A DNA stretch of 64,000 nt from positions 1-64,000 of the forward strand of contig NZ_MLYP01000013.1 of assembly GCF_001866645.1 (NCBI RefSeq), given 5' to 3'. Under the pieces are notes generated by a model that did not search any database, was not told the DNA's origin, and saw nothing but the letters and a program-made list of their open reading frames with translations. The position numbers and the translations under genes are program-made. Below are positions 9,155 through 17,638 of the stretch, in pieces; within the stretch, counting starts at the first letter, position 1; the number at the start of each line of letters is the position of its first letter. The stretch comes from Streptomyces colonosanans (lineage in GTDB: Bacteria > Actinomycetota > Actinomycetes > Streptomycetales > Streptomycetaceae).

Positions 9155-9808
9155 ATGACCTTCGACGACCTCCTGAAGCGGGCTGCGGCCCTGGCGCGCC
9201 CCGGCCGCCGCGCGATTCTCGGCATCACCGGAAGCCCAGGAGCGGGCAAGACGACGCTCGCCGAGCATGTGGTGCGCAAGCTGAACGACGACGGGCCGCC
9301 GTGGGTGGCGCACGTGCCCATGGACGGCTTCCACCTGGCCGACGCCGAACTCGACCGTCTGGGCCGCCGGGACCGCAAGGGCGCACCCGACACGTTCGAC
9401 GCGGCCGGGTACGCGGCGCTGCTGCGGCGACTGCGCGCGGAGGAGAACGGCGAGATCGTGTACGCGCCGGGCTTCGAGCGGGTCCTCGAGCAGCCGCTCG
9501 CGGGGGCGCTCCCGGTACCCCCGACGGCCCGGCTGGTGGTGACGGAGGGCAACTACCTGCTGCTGGAGACGGGCGCCTGGGCCCGGGTCCGCCCGCAGTT
9601 GGACGAGGTGTGGTTCTGCGAGATCGACGAAGCGGAGCGCGTCCGCCGACTCGTCGCCCGCCACGAGGAGTTCGGCAAGGACCACGCCACGGCGGTCGCG
9701 TGGGTGCTGGGCACGGACCAGCGCAACGCGGACCTGGTCACCACGACGCGGGACCGGGCGGATGTCGTGGTGCCGAACACGGCGCTGCCGGCACCGCCGG
9801 TGCCCTGA
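9155..9808 (+). CDS. Nucleoside/nucleotide kinase family P-loop protein
   Basis: A 217-residue P-loop kinase of the uridine-kinase/phosphoribulokinase/pantothenate-kinase group. Walker A is GSPGAGKT at residues 26-33. A PMDGFHLAD stretch matches the DGFH-like substrate loop of this group, and VTEGNYLL is the strand before the lid. ATG at 9155 gives a normal N-terminus. The open frame extending to 9002 is low-complexity and ignored. It may phosphorylate a nucleoside, sugar or pantothenate-like alcohol. It is divergent from the HAD-GH65 operon across 246 bases and could share control with it. Confidence 0.82.
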   Translation: MTFDDLLKRAAALARPGRRAILGITGSPGAGKTTLAEHVVRKLNDDGPPWVAHVPMDGFHLADAELDRLGRRDRKGAPDTFDAAGYAALLRRLRAEENGEIVYAPGFERVLEQPLAGALPVPPTARLVVTEGNYLLLETGAWARVRPQLDEVWFCEIDEAERVRRLVARHEEFGKDHATAVAWVLGTDQRNADLVTTTRDRADVVVPNTALPAPPVP

Positions 9809-9868
9809 TCCGGCGCGGCACCACCCGACGTCCGCTGAGCCGGATATCGCGCCACATCGGTCGATTCA

Positions 9869-9883
9869 TACCCCCTAGGGGTA
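9869..9883. promoter_or_regulatory. CsoR/CstR-like operator upstream of the permease
   Basis: A near-perfect palindrome, TACCCCCTAGGGGTA, with G/C tracts on both sides of a central TA. It sits 41 bases before the permease start. This matches the general form of DUF156 (CsoR/CstR/RcnR) operators, which respond to Cu(I), persulfide or Ni/Co. No DUF156 regulator gene is in the window, so the regulator would act from elsewhere. The assignment rests on pattern resemblance only. Confidence 0.6.
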
Positions 9884-9923
9884 CAGTGGTCCCGTTTCGG
9901 ACCACCGAGGGGAAGGGCGTCCC

Positions 9924-11099
9924 ATGTGGCACGCGCTCGGGCACGCGCTCTCCATCACCGGGTCGATGACCTGGGAGATCACCTGGGCACTGATCCTCGG
10001 GTTCACCCTCTCCGCCGTGGTGCAGGCGGTGGTGCGCCGGTCGACGGTCGTCCGGCTGCTGGGTGACGACCGGCCTCGTACGCTCGCCCTGGCCGCCGGA
10101 CTCGGTGCCGCGTCGTCCTCGTGCTCGTACGCGGCGGTCGCCCTGGCGCGCTCCTTGTTCCGCAAGGGCGCCGACTTCACCGCGGCGATGGCGTTCGAGA
10201 TCGCCTCGACCAATCTCGTCATCGAACTCGGCGTGATCCTGGCCCTGTTGATGGGATGGCAGTTCACCGTCGCGGAGTTCGTCGGTGGACCGGTGATAAT
10301 CGTGGTCCTCGCCGTTCTCTTCCGCCTCCTGCTGCGCGAGCGGATGCTGCGCCAGGCCCGTGAACAGGCCGACCGCGCTCTGGCCGGGTCCATGGAGGGG
10401 CATGCGGCGATGGACATGTCGGTGGGCGGCAGGGGTGGCTTCGTCCACCGGCTGTCCACCCGTGCGGGTCTCACGTCCGTCTCGCACATCTTCGTCATGG
10501 AGTGGGCGGCGATCCTGCGCGACCTGGTGGGCGGTCTGCTGATCGCGGGCGCCATCGCCGCATGGGTGCCGGACGACTTCTGGCGGACGTTCTTCCTGGC
10601 CGACCATCCGCTCGCGGCCAGGGTGATCGGGCCGCTCATCGGACCGCTCGTGGCGATCGCGACCTTCGTGTGCTCGATCGGCAACGTGCCGCTGGCGGTA
10701 GTGCTGTGGAAGGGCGGCATCAGCTTCGGCGGCGTGATCGCCTTCATCTACGCGGACCTGCTGATCCTGCCGATCCTGAACATCTACCGGAAGTACTACG
10801 GAGCGCGCATGGCCGCGTTCCTCCTCGGCACCTTCTACGTGGCGATGGTGGTCGCCGGTTACATCGTCGAGTTCGTCTTCGGTGGTCTGGGACTGGTCCC
10901 CGACCAGGCACGGGCCAGGCTTCCCGAGGAGGGCATCACCTGGAACTACACGACCTGGCTCAACATCGCGTTCCTGCTGCTGGCCGCGGCCCTGCTCGTA
11001 CGCTTCCTGCGCACCGGCGGCGCCGCCATGCTGCGGATGATGGGCGGAGCGCCCGAGCGGGGGGAGCACCCGGGGGCTCATACGGGCCACCACCACTGA
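9924..11099 (+). CDS. Permease of the UPF0718/DUF318 (ArsP-like) family with His-rich tail
   Basis: A 391-residue integral membrane protein with about eight to ten hydrophobic helices in two homologous halves. Each half carries a family-type signature: SSSCSYAAVALARSLFRKGA in the first and FVCSIGNVPLAVVLWKGG in the second, both with a Cys-Ser pair. The cytosolic linker contains several Met and His residues (MEGHAAMDMSV), and the C-terminus ends HPGAHTGHHH. Related ArsP permeases export trivalent organoarsenicals, but other members are uncharacterised. GGGGAAGGG precedes the ATG. The upstream CsoR/CstR-like palindrome and the His/Met residues hint at metal or sulfur stress rather than arsenic. 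Confidence 0.82.
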   Translation: MWHALGHALSITGSMTWEITWALILGFTLSAVVQAVVRRSTVVRLLGDDRPRTLALAAGLGAASSSCSYAAVALARSLFRKGADFTAAMAFEIASTNLVIELGVILALLMGWQFTVAEFVGGPVIIVVLAVLFRLLLRERMLRQAREQADRALAGSMEGHAAMDMSVGGRGGFVHRLSTRAGLTSVSHIFVMEWAAILRDLVGGLLIAGAIAAWVPDDFWRTFFLADHPLAARVIGPLIGPLVAIATFVCSIGNVPLAVVLWKGGISFGGVIAFIYADLLILPILNIYRKYYGARMAAFLLGTFYVAMVVAGYIVEFVFGGLGLVPDQARARLPEEGITWNYTTWLNIAFLLLAAALLVRFLRTGGAAMLRMMGGAPERGEHPGAHTGHHH

Positions 11100-11224
11100 T
11101 CCGCCACCACGGACCACGGCCATCCCCCGCACACGCGCCGCGCGATCTCCGTACAATTTGATGCCGAACGACCGAGCGGACGGACGAGCCGTCCGATTCC
11201 GGCGAGCAGACCCAAGGAGCACCC

Positions 11225-11797
11225 GTGCCCGGCCAGCGATCCATCACCGAGGCCGAGAAACTCGCCGCGGCCAAGCTCGGCGGCTTCCCGATCCGCCGGG
11301 ACCAGATGGCTGCCGTGGCCAATATCTACCGGGCCGCGTCGGCGGTGCGGCAGCATCTGGAGAACTCCGTGCTGCGGGGGTCGGATCTGACCTGGACGGC
11401 GTTCGTCGTCCTGTGGGTGGTCTGGGTGTGGGGCGAGTCGGAGACCCGGCATGTGGCGGAGGAGGCGGGGATCTCCAAGGGAACCCTCACGGGCGTGGCA
11501 CGCACACTGGAGTCCCGGGGGCTGGTGAAACGCGCCGGGCACCCCTCCGACGGCAGGCTGGTCCTGCTCAGCCTCACCGACGAGGGGGAGGAACTGATGC
11601 AGCGGGTCTTCCCGGCCTTCAACGAGGAAGAGGCCTTCGTCACAGGGCAGTTGAGCGATGCCGATTGCCGCGGCCTGGCCGAGGGGCTGCGCAGTGTCGT
11701 ACTCCAGGTCGAGGAGCACGGCGAGGAACGCCGCCGCGCTCTGCTGGGCGGCGCCGAGCCCCCGCCGCGCCGCAGCGGCCGCCGCCCCAGGGCGTGA
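11225..11797 (+). CDS. MarR family transcriptional regulator
   Basis: A 190-residue winged-helix regulator. The recognition region HVAEEAGISKGTLTGVARTL lies about one third to one half along, followed by a wing (HPSDGRLVLLSLTDEGEEL) typical of MarR proteins. The C-terminal tail is Arg/Pro-rich and probably disordered. The GTG start at 11225 is fixed by AAGGAG five bases upstream. It precedes the MFS exporter gene but is separated from it by a leader region with its own signals, so a regulatory link is possible but not shown. Confidence 0.88.
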   Translation: MPGQRSITEAEKLAAAKLGGFPIRRDQMAAVANIYRAASAVRQHLENSVLRGSDLTWTAFVVLWVVWVWGESETRHVAEEAGISKGTLTGVARTLESRGLVKRAGHPSDGRLVLLSLTDEGEELMQRVFPAFNEEEAFVTGQLSDADCRGLAEGLRSVVLQVEEHGEERRRALLGGAEPPPRRSGRRPRA

Positions 11798-11905
11798 CGC
11801 GGGCGAGGAGCCGCAGTGTGTTGCCGGGCATGACGTGGGTGGTGCAGGCCAACGCGGGGGAAACCGGGGTGCTTCGACAGGCACCGGCCGGGTAATGTGC
11901 GGGCC

Positions 11906-11971
11906 ATGTCGAGCCCTGAGTCGGACACGGTGGGGGCTTTCGGTCACGCCGTCAGCCCCCTGAACCACTGA
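11906..11971 (+). CDS. Putative leader peptide upstream of the MFS exporter
   Basis: A 21-codon ORF reading MSSPESDTVGAFGHAVSPLN and ending in His before TGA. A TAATGT hexamer at 11893-11898 would place transcription initiation at or within a few bases of the ATG, and no Shine-Dalgarno sequence is present, so translation may be leaderless. A strong hairpin begins 16 bases after its stop. The arrangement suits ribosome-mediated attenuation of the downstream chloramphenicol-type exporter, a mechanism reported for related Streptomyces exporters. The peptide itself is inferred. Confidence 0.5.
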   Translation: MSSPESDTVGAFGHAVSPLNH

Positions 11972-11986
11972 GTTCGCAGTTCTGCC

Positions 11987-12011
11987 GTCCCGCCGCGTTC
12001 CGCGGCCGGAC
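11987..12011 (+). promoter_or_regulatory. Attenuator-like hairpin in the exporter leader
   Basis: An 11-bp stem with one mismatch and a TTC loop (GTCCCGCCGCG and CGCGGCCGGAC) lies between the 21-codon leader ORF and the MFS gene. A second, weaker hairpin (GCGCCC and GGGTGC) follows at about 12016. The strong stem could end transcription unless ribosomes stall in the leader. Function is inferred from position. Confidence 0.5.
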
Positions 12012-12085
12012 GAGTGCGCCCTTGGGTGCTGACCGCGGTGACGAGATGTCTCCCCTCACGCTTCTCTTCACCCCGGAGTCACTCG

Positions 12086-13264
12086 ATGCCTCTCCCGCTG
12101 TACCTGCTCGCCATGGCGATCTTCGCCATGGGGACCTCTGAATTCATGCTCGCCGGCCTCTTGCCGGACATCGCCTCGGACCTCGACGTGACCGTCGGGA
12201 CAGCAGGCATGCTCACCTCGGCCTTCGCGATCGGAATGATCGTCGGCGCCCCGCTCATGGCCGGGCTTGCCCGCACCTGGCCGAGTCGGTCCAGCCTCCT
12301 CGGGTTCGTCCTCATGTTCTTGGCCGCCCACGCCATGGGGGCTGTCACCGGCAGCTTCCCTGTCCTGCTCGCGACCCGGGCGGTCGCCGTGCTCGCGAAC
12401 GCGGGGTTCCTCGCTGTAGCCCTGACGACCGCGGCCGCGATGGTCTCGCCCGACAGGAAGGGACGTGCGCTCGCCGTGCTGCTGTCGGGCACGACGGTGG
12501 CCACGATCGCCGGGGTCCCAGCAGGATCGGTACTCGGCACGGTGCTCGGCTGGCGGGCCACGTTCTGGGCCGTCGCCGTACTCTGCCTGCCCGCGGCGAT
12601 CGGCATCCTCATGGGAATCCCCACACGCCCGGTACGGGAAGGCGCGGCTGACGGACCGGCCTTGCGGTCAGAGCTCGCGCAGCTCAGGAGTCCGCGGTTG
12701 ATCCTGGTCATGCTGGTCGGCGCGCTGGTGAACGCGGCGACCTTCGGAAGCTTCACCTTCCTCGCCCCGGTCGTGACCGACGCCGCCGGGCTGGGGAAGC
12801 TGTGGATCTCTGTCGTTCTGGTGCTCTTCGGCGCCGGCTCCTTCGTGGGTGTCACCGTCGCCGGCCGGCTCTGCGACCATCACCCCGGCCTGGTCATCGC
12901 AGCCGGCGGTCCGCTCCTGCTCATCGGCTGGCCGGCGCTGGCCGTGCTGGCGCAAAAGCCGGCCGCTCTGCTCTTCCTCGTGTTCCTGCAAGGCGCGCTG
13001 TCGTTCGCGCTGGGCAGCACGCTGATCACCCGGGTCCTGTACGAGGCGGCTGGAGCCCCCACGATGGCCGGCTCGTACGCGACCGCCGCACTCAACGTCG
13101 GCGCGGCCGTCGGACCCCTCATCGCCGCGACCACCCTCGGCACGGCGGTCGGGGACCTCGGGCCGCTCTGGGCAAGCGGACTTCTCGTCGCGATCGCGCT
13201 GCTCGTCGCGTTCCCGCTCCGCGCTGCGATCGCCGTCGGCCGGGACGACGAACTGCTCCGGTGA
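12086..13264 (+). CDS. MFS exporter of the Cml/Cmx chloramphenicol-resistance family
   Basis: A 392-residue transporter with 12 predicted membrane helices. The N-terminus (MAIFAMGTSEFMLAGLLPDI) and the stretches AFAIGMIVGAPLMA, RALANAGFLAVAL-like and QGALSFALGSTLI closely resemble the chloramphenicol efflux proteins CmlR of Streptomyces and Cmx of corynebacteria. The likely role is proton-driven drug export. ATG at 12086 is chosen because the family begins there; the frame upstream to 12014 overlaps the leader. Control may come from the leader ORF and hairpin, and possibly the MarR gene upstream. Confidence 0.87.
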   Translation: MPLPLYLLAMAIFAMGTSEFMLAGLLPDIASDLDVTVGTAGMLTSAFAIGMIVGAPLMAGLARTWPSRSSLLGFVLMFLAAHAMGAVTGSFPVLLATRAVAVLANAGFLAVALTTAAAMVSPDRKGRALAVLLSGTTVATIAGVPAGSVLGTVLGWRATFWAVAVLCLPAAIGILMGIPTRPVREGAADGPALRSELAQLRSPRLILVMLVGALVNAATFGSFTFLAPVVTDAAGLGKLWISVVLVLFGAGSFVGVTVAGRLCDHHPGLVIAAGGPLLLIGWPALAVLAQKPAALLFLVFLQGALSFALGSTLITRVLYEAAGAPTMAGSYATAALNVGAAVGPLIAATTLGTAVGDLGPLWASGLLVAIALLVAFPLRAAIAVGRDDELLR

Positions 13265-13291
13265 CGCACGGCGCGTGGGCCGAGCGGGCGC

Positions 13292-13465
13292 TCACGCCGC
13301 TTCCGTGTCCTTCGGGGAGGCCGCGGCCCATTCCATGACGAGTCGCTGGTACTCCCGCCGCTCCTCGGCGTTCAGCGATCCGCCGCTCCGGAACCACAAG
13401 GCCCGGATCTCCTCGTTGACCTCGTCGGCGGAACGTTCCGCTGCGGGTTCAGGAGTGGTGGACAT
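13292..13465 (-). CDS. Small hypothetical protein, 57 residues
   Basis: A short acidic helical protein (MSTTPEPAAERSADEVNEEI and onward, ending ASPKDTEAA) with no recognised domain. Codon use with G/C in third positions and a compact, sensible sequence favour a real gene. The ATG at 13465 has no clear Shine-Dalgarno sequence, and an in-frame ATG three codons upstream (13474) is an alternative. Convergent with the MFS gene. Confidence 0.5.
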   Translation of the reverse strand: MSTTPEPAAERSADEVNEEIRALWFRSGGSLNAEERREYQRLVMEWAAASPKDTEAA

Positions 13466-13580
13466 GCCGTGAAGCATACGGGGCTTGGTGTGAAGGCGTC
13501 GTGAGCAATCAGGCGCCTTCCGGCATTCCGGACCGTGAAGCTGATCACTCATGGTCGCAGGGCCGTTGACGCCTCAACGG

Positions 13581-13880
13581 CTAGTGCCGCGGCAGGCAAC
13601 GTTTGCCCGTTGAGGAGCGGCGTCGTGGGGGCACCTCCCGCTCTGGGGGTCCCCCCGCTCGAGCGGAGTCGAGAGTGGGGGAGAAGCCGAGAGTGGGGGA
13701 GCGTGCTCTGGGGGTCCCCCCTGCTCGAAGAGCTTGGGGGAGTGCCGGCCGGAAGCCCTCGTACTGGACGTACTTGGGCTTTCGGTCGGCGCGGCGAGTG
13801 GGGGTACCCCCTGCTCGAAGAGCTTGGGGGAGGCGTGCCGGGCGTCGCGACGGGGCAAACGTTGCCTGTTGCGGCACTAG
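13581..13880. mobile_element. 300-bp MITE-like element with 28-bp terminal inverted repeats
   Basis: The ends are inverted repeats beginning CTAGTGCCGC, matching at 26 of 28 bases (13581-13608 and 13853-13880). The direct repeat ACGG flanks both ends (13577-13580 and 13881-13884), consistent with a 4-bp target duplication. Inside are repeated blocks of CTCGAAGAGCTTGGGGG and GGGGGTCCCCC type and a 15-bp imperfect stem around 13743-13790. There is no credible coding sequence. A 7-bp perfect hairpin (CCGTTGA and TCAACGG) abuts the left end at 13563-13580. It would need a transposase supplied in trans. Confidence 0.65.
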
Positions 13881-14050
13881 ACGGCGCTGCCACGTTCGGA
13901 GGTGAGCGTGTCGCGGCGAGTTCGGCGCAGGAGTCTTGACGCAGGGATTCCTCCGCCTCAAAGGTAACGGCGGAGCGCCCGTGAACGGCCGCGACAAGAC
14001 CACATCAGCCAGATCCATCCGGTCCTCTCCCAGCGAAGGGCACACACCCG

Positions 14051-15250
14051 ATGACGTTCTCGCTCGGCATCGTCGGCGCCGGCCAGTTCTCCGGCCAGTT
14101 CGCCAAGTTGTTCCTGGCCCACCCCGGCGTCGGCGACGTGTATGTCACCGACCTGCTCCCCGAACGGGCCGAGCACCTCGCCGCCGCCGAGGGCCTCACC
14201 GGCACGTTCCCCTCGTACGAGGCCATGCTGGAGTCGAAGGCCGTCGACGCGGTCGCGATCTTCACCCAGCGCTGGACGCATGGTCCCCTGGTGATCCAGG
14301 GGTTGAACGCCGGCAAACACGTGTACTCCGCCGTTCCGATGGCGATCAACACGGAGGAGATCACGGCGATCATCGGCGCGGTCAAGGCGACCGGGCTGAC
14401 GTACATGATGGGCGAGACCAGTCAGTACAACCCGGCGACGGTGCACGCCCGCAACCGTATCGCCGAGGGCGCCTTCGGGCGGCTCTTCTACGCCGAGGGC
14501 GACTACGTCCACGACATGGACCTCGGGTTCTACGAGGCGTACCAGTACAGCGGCGGCGCCAACTGGAAAGCGACGGCCAGCTATCCCCCGCTGCTCTACC
14601 CGACCCACTCGGTGGGCGGTGTGCTCGGCGCCTGGCGGACGCACGCGGTGAGTGTGTCCGCGATCGGGGTGCGCGACGAGCGCGGGGACGGCGTGTTCGA
14701 CAAGGGGATCAGCCAGTTCGACAACGACTTCTCCAACGCCACCGCCCTGTTCGAGGTGGCGGGCGGCGGCTCGTTCCGCACCAACGAGTTCCGCCGGGTC
14801 GGCTACCCCTCGCACATCCGGGAGTCGCGTTTCCGGTTCTTCGGTACGGAGGCGAGCATGGAGCAGCTCGCCACGGCGGCGCTGTGGCAGGACAAGAACG
14901 GGGTGAAGGACATCTCGGAGCTGCTGGAACCCAAGCCCACCATGTCTCCTGACGATGCGTCACTGGCGCACATCGCGCCGGAGCTGCGGGCCGCCTTCAC
15001 CTCGGGTTCGGCTCCGGTGCACGACCGGTCGCGACTGCCAAGGGAGTTCGACACCCTGCACAACGGGCACGAGGGAAGCCATCACTTCCTGGTGGACGAC
15101 TTCGTGACGGCGGTGGGCACCCGCACCCTGCCGTCGGTGAACGCCTGGGTCGCGGCCCGCTACACCCTGCCGGGGATCATCGCGCACGAGTCGGCACTGA
15201 AGGGTGGAGTCCGCCTGGACATCCCGGACTTCGGGGATGCACCCGCTTGA
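14051..15250 (+). CDS. Gfo/Idh/MocA family oxidoreductase
   Basis: A 399-residue NAD(P)-dependent dehydrogenase. The N-terminal Rossmann fold starts at once (FSLGIVGAGQFSGQFAK). The region AGKHVYSAVPMAI corresponds to the catalytic-lysine loop of the family, where the motif is usually EKP; here the glutamate and lysine are not obvious. The C-terminal alpha/beta domain follows (YHDMDLGFYEA region). Such enzymes oxidise or reduce sugars, inositols or sugar derivatives. It is monocistronic and ends at a strong convergent terminator. No sugar transporter is adjacent, so the substrate is unknown. Confidence 0.85.
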   Translation: MTFSLGIVGAGQFSGQFAKLFLAHPGVGDVYVTDLLPERAEHLAAAEGLTGTFPSYEAMLESKAVDAVAIFTQRWTHGPLVIQGLNAGKHVYSAVPMAINTEEITAIIGAVKATGLTYMMGETSQYNPATVHARNRIAEGAFGRLFYAEGDYVHDMDLGFYEAYQYSGGANWKATASYPPLLYPTHSVGGVLGAWRTHAVSVSAIGVRDERGDGVFDKGISQFDNDFSNATALFEVAGGGSFRTNEFRRVGYPSHIRESRFRFFGTEASMEQLATAALWQDKNGVKDISELLEPKPTMSPDDASLAHIAPELRAAFTSGSAPVHDRSRLPREFDTLHNGHEGSHHFLVDDFVTAVGTRTLPSVNAWVAARYTLPGIIAHESALKGGVRLDIPDFGDAPA

Positions 15251-15260
15251 CTCCGCGATC

Positions 15261-15290
15261 GGTCCGGCCGTTGACGGCAACGGCCGGACC
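15261..15290. terminator. Bidirectional terminator hairpin
   Basis: A perfect 13-bp stem (GGTCCGGCCGTTG and CAACGGCCGGACC) with a 4-nt loop separates the oxidoreductase gene from the convergent L,D-transpeptidase gene. Both genes end within about 10 bases of it. Confidence 0.88.
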
Positions 15291-15299
15291 GTCCGCGTG

Positions 15300-15995
15300 T
15301 CAGGTGCCGGGCTTGCGGCCGTACACGAACACGTCGTCGCCGTTCTTCAGCAGCGACCAGTACTTCTTGGCGTCGGTCTTGGTCATGTTGACGCAGCCGT
15401 GCGACCCCGGCGGGTTCCACACACTGACGCCGACCGAGTGGAAGGCCTGCCCGCCGTCGAAGAACTGACTGTAGGGCATGGGAGTGTCGTACAGGCTGGA
15501 CACGTGGTTGATGTCCCGCCAGTAGATCTTCTTCAGTCCGGTACGGGTCACGAAGCCCTTGCGGCCGGTACGGACCGGGACGGGGCCGTAGACGAGACGG
15601 TTGCCGTCCTGGATCCAGCTGAGCTGGAGCGTGAGGTTGACGCAGGCGATGCGGCCCTTGTTGACGGGGCACTTCCCGTCCTTGTTGGGCTTGTTCCCCA
15701 CGGCCTTCTGCTTGTTCATCAGGTCCATCACGCCCCAGGTGGCGGGGCCCGCGTAGCCGGCGGCCGGGGTGATGCGGTGCTTGTTCTGGAAGGCCTGGAT
15801 CGCCTTGCAGTCGGCCGAGGACTGCTTGCCGTCAACTGGCCGGCCGAGGAACTTCTCCACCTGCTTCTGATACGGACCGGTCTGTGTGGTGCAACTCGCG
15901 GCTTGTGCGGGCGCGGCACCGAGCGCGACAGTGAGCGGAGCGGTCAGGGCGATGATCCCGAGCGCGACGGCTCCCCGTCTACGTATGTCCCCCAT
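15300..15995 (-). CDS. Secreted L,D-transpeptidase with peptidoglycan-binding domain
   Basis: A 231-residue exported protein. A Sec signal peptide covers residues 1-32 (cleavage near AQA-A). A peptidoglycan-binding-1 type helical repeat follows (about 40-95, with KAIQAFQNKHRI and AGPATWGVMD). The YkuD L,D-transpeptidase domain makes up the rest. Its catalytic motif is intact: an upstream His in FHSVG and SHGCVNM with the nucleophilic Cys. The enzyme forms 3-3 crosslinks in peptidoglycan, common in Streptomyces walls. Isolated gene, convergent with the oxidoreductase. Confidence 0.9.
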   Translation of the reverse strand: MGDIRRRGAVALGIIALTAPLTVALGAAPAQAASCTTQTGPYQKQVEKFLGRPVDGKQSSADCKAIQAFQNKHRITPAAGYAGPATWGVMDLMNKQKAVGNKPNKDGKCPVNKGRIACVNLTLQLSWIQDGNRLVYGPVPVRTGRKGFVTRTGLKKIYWRDINHVSSLYDTPMPYSQFFDGGQAFHSVGVSVWNPPGSHGCVNMTKTDAKKYWSLLKNGDDVFVYGRKPGT

Positions 15996-16254
15996 GGGCA
16001 GGCCTTTCGTCTTTTGTCCGGCGGCTACCGTACACGGCGTGTTTCTTGCTGATTAGACCGCCCCCGGAGCCCATGGGTTGTGGTGCGCTGCACACTGCGA
16101 CGAAACGGTGACATTCCGTTCCGCGTAGCTGGTCCGCCTGCTGTTTGCGGCCGTACGCGAGGAGGCTGCCGAAGGCCCGGTCGAGGTCGGTGGCGCGGCC
16201 GGATGCCGTCGAAGTCGGCGCCGAAGCGGGCTGCGGTCCGGCTGACCGCCCGGG

Positions 16255-17634
16255 TCAGAGGTCGGTCGCCGGGATGCGGACCACGATGCGGGCACCCGGA
16301 TGGTGGTCCTCGATGTGAATGTGGCCGTTGTGGGCCGTGATGACCTCGTGGGCGATCGCCAGCCCCAGGCCGCTTCCGCCGGTGTCCCGGGCGCGGGCGC
16401 CGTCCAGGCGGGTGAAGCGCTCGAAGACGCGGCGCCGGTCGGCCTCCGGGATGCCGGGGCCGTCGTCGGCGACGACCAGGGTCGCGGTGCCGTCGCGTAC
16501 GCCGAGGCTCACAACGATCCGGTCGACGGCGTACCGGATGGCGTTGTCCAGCAGATTGCGCACGACCCGGGCCAGAGCCTCCCCGTCTCCGTACACACGG
16601 GCGGCGCTGACGGCGTGCTGGTCGACGAGGAGGGAGGTGCTCAGGCGGACGCGAAACACCTCGTGGAAGACGATCTCGTCCAGGTCCACGGGGCGTTTGC
16701 GCAGCCGGGGCCGGGCGTCGAGGCGGGCCAGTCGTACAAGGTCGTCGACGAGCCGGGACAGCCGCTCGCTCTCCTCGATCAGGGCCGGACCCCGTGTGCT
16801 CCAGTCCGCGGAGCCCGGGTGCCGCACGGCCACTTCCAACTGCGTGTGCAGGCTGCTCAGGGGGCTGCGCAGCTCATGGGCGGCGTCGGCGACGAACTCC
16901 CGCTGGCGTTGTGTCGAGGCGTCCAGCCGGGCGAGCAGATCGTTGAGGGTCCGCGCCAGCCGGCCGAGGGCGTCGTCGGCGGGCGGTACGTCCAGTCGGC
17001 GGCCGAGGTCGGAGACCGTGATCTCGGCGGCCTGGGAGCGCAGGGCCTCCACGGGGCGCAGGGCCCGCCCGGTCAGCAGCCAGACCACGCCGGTGAGCAC
17101 GGTGGCGGCCAGCGGTACGCCAATGGCCAGGGCTCCGGTGAGCATGGCCAGGTTGTGCTCCACGGCCTCGGTGGGCACGGCGACGTACACGGTCATCGGG
17201 TCCCTGTCGGGTCCGGCGGCGATCCCCACCGCACGCCATGTGTCGTCCCCGGTCAGGGGCAGGCCGTGCACGCTGTGGGCCTGCGGCGCGCTGGAGGAGG
17301 TCGCCGGAGGGAAGGCGAAGAGCGCGGGTTTGCCCGCCAGATTCGCCGAACTGGACCGCACGATGTGTCTGGCGTCGATGACCTGCACCGCGGTGACGCC
17401 CTTGCTGGAGGCGGGCAGGGTGTGGGGAAGTCTTCCGGTTTCGATGTTCGCGGCGATGACCTGGGCCTTGTCGAACGCGGTCTGGTCCAGTCCGCCGATC
17501 AGACTCATGCGCAGCCAGACGCCCAGCAGCAACGAGGCGCCGACCAGGGCAGCCGTGATCATCAGGGCCGCCGCGGCGGTCAGTCTGAGACGCAGGGAGC
17601 GCCGGGCCCACCACGCGGGGACGGGAATACGCAC
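16255..17634 (-). CDS. Membrane sensor histidine kinase
   Basis: A 459-residue two-component sensor. It has an N-terminal transmembrane helix, an extracytoplasmic sensor region of about 120 residues, a second transmembrane helix, a HAMP linker, and the kinase core. H-box: FVADAAHELRSPLSSL. N-box: RVVRNLLDNAIRYA. G boxes: VVADDGPGIPEADRR and GGSGLGLAIAHEV. GTG at 17634 is set by GGGAGGTGA, which lies in the 3' end of the response regulator gene four bases away. It forms an operon with that regulator. The signal sensed is unknown. Confidence 0.92.
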   Translation of the reverse strand: MRIPVPAWWARRSLRLRLTAAAALMITAALVGASLLLGVWLRMSLIGGLDQTAFDKAQVIAANIETGRLPHTLPASSKGVTAVQVIDARHIVRSSSANLAGKPALFAFPPATSSSAPQAHSVHGLPLTGDDTWRAVGIAAGPDRDPMTVYVAVPTEAVEHNLAMLTGALAIGVPLAATVLTGVVWLLTGRALRPVEALRSQAAEITVSDLGRRLDVPPADDALGRLARTLNDLLARLDASTQRQREFVADAAHELRSPLSSLHTQLEVAVRHPGSADWSTRGPALIEESERLSRLVDDLVRLARLDARPRLRKRPVDLDEIVFHEVFRVRLSTSLLVDQHAVSAARVYGDGEALARVVRNLLDNAIRYAVDRIVVSLGVRDGTATLVVADDGPGIPEADRRRVFERFTRLDGARARDTGGSGLGLAIAHEVITAHNGHIHIEDHHPGARIVVRIPATDL

Positions 17635-17638
17635 CGGC

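Noticed and set aside
13603..13939. Frames with repeated PPARRAWG-type peptides inside the 13.6-13.9 kb element
   Set aside because: They are translations of intergenic repeat DNA; several frames on both strands show the same artefact.
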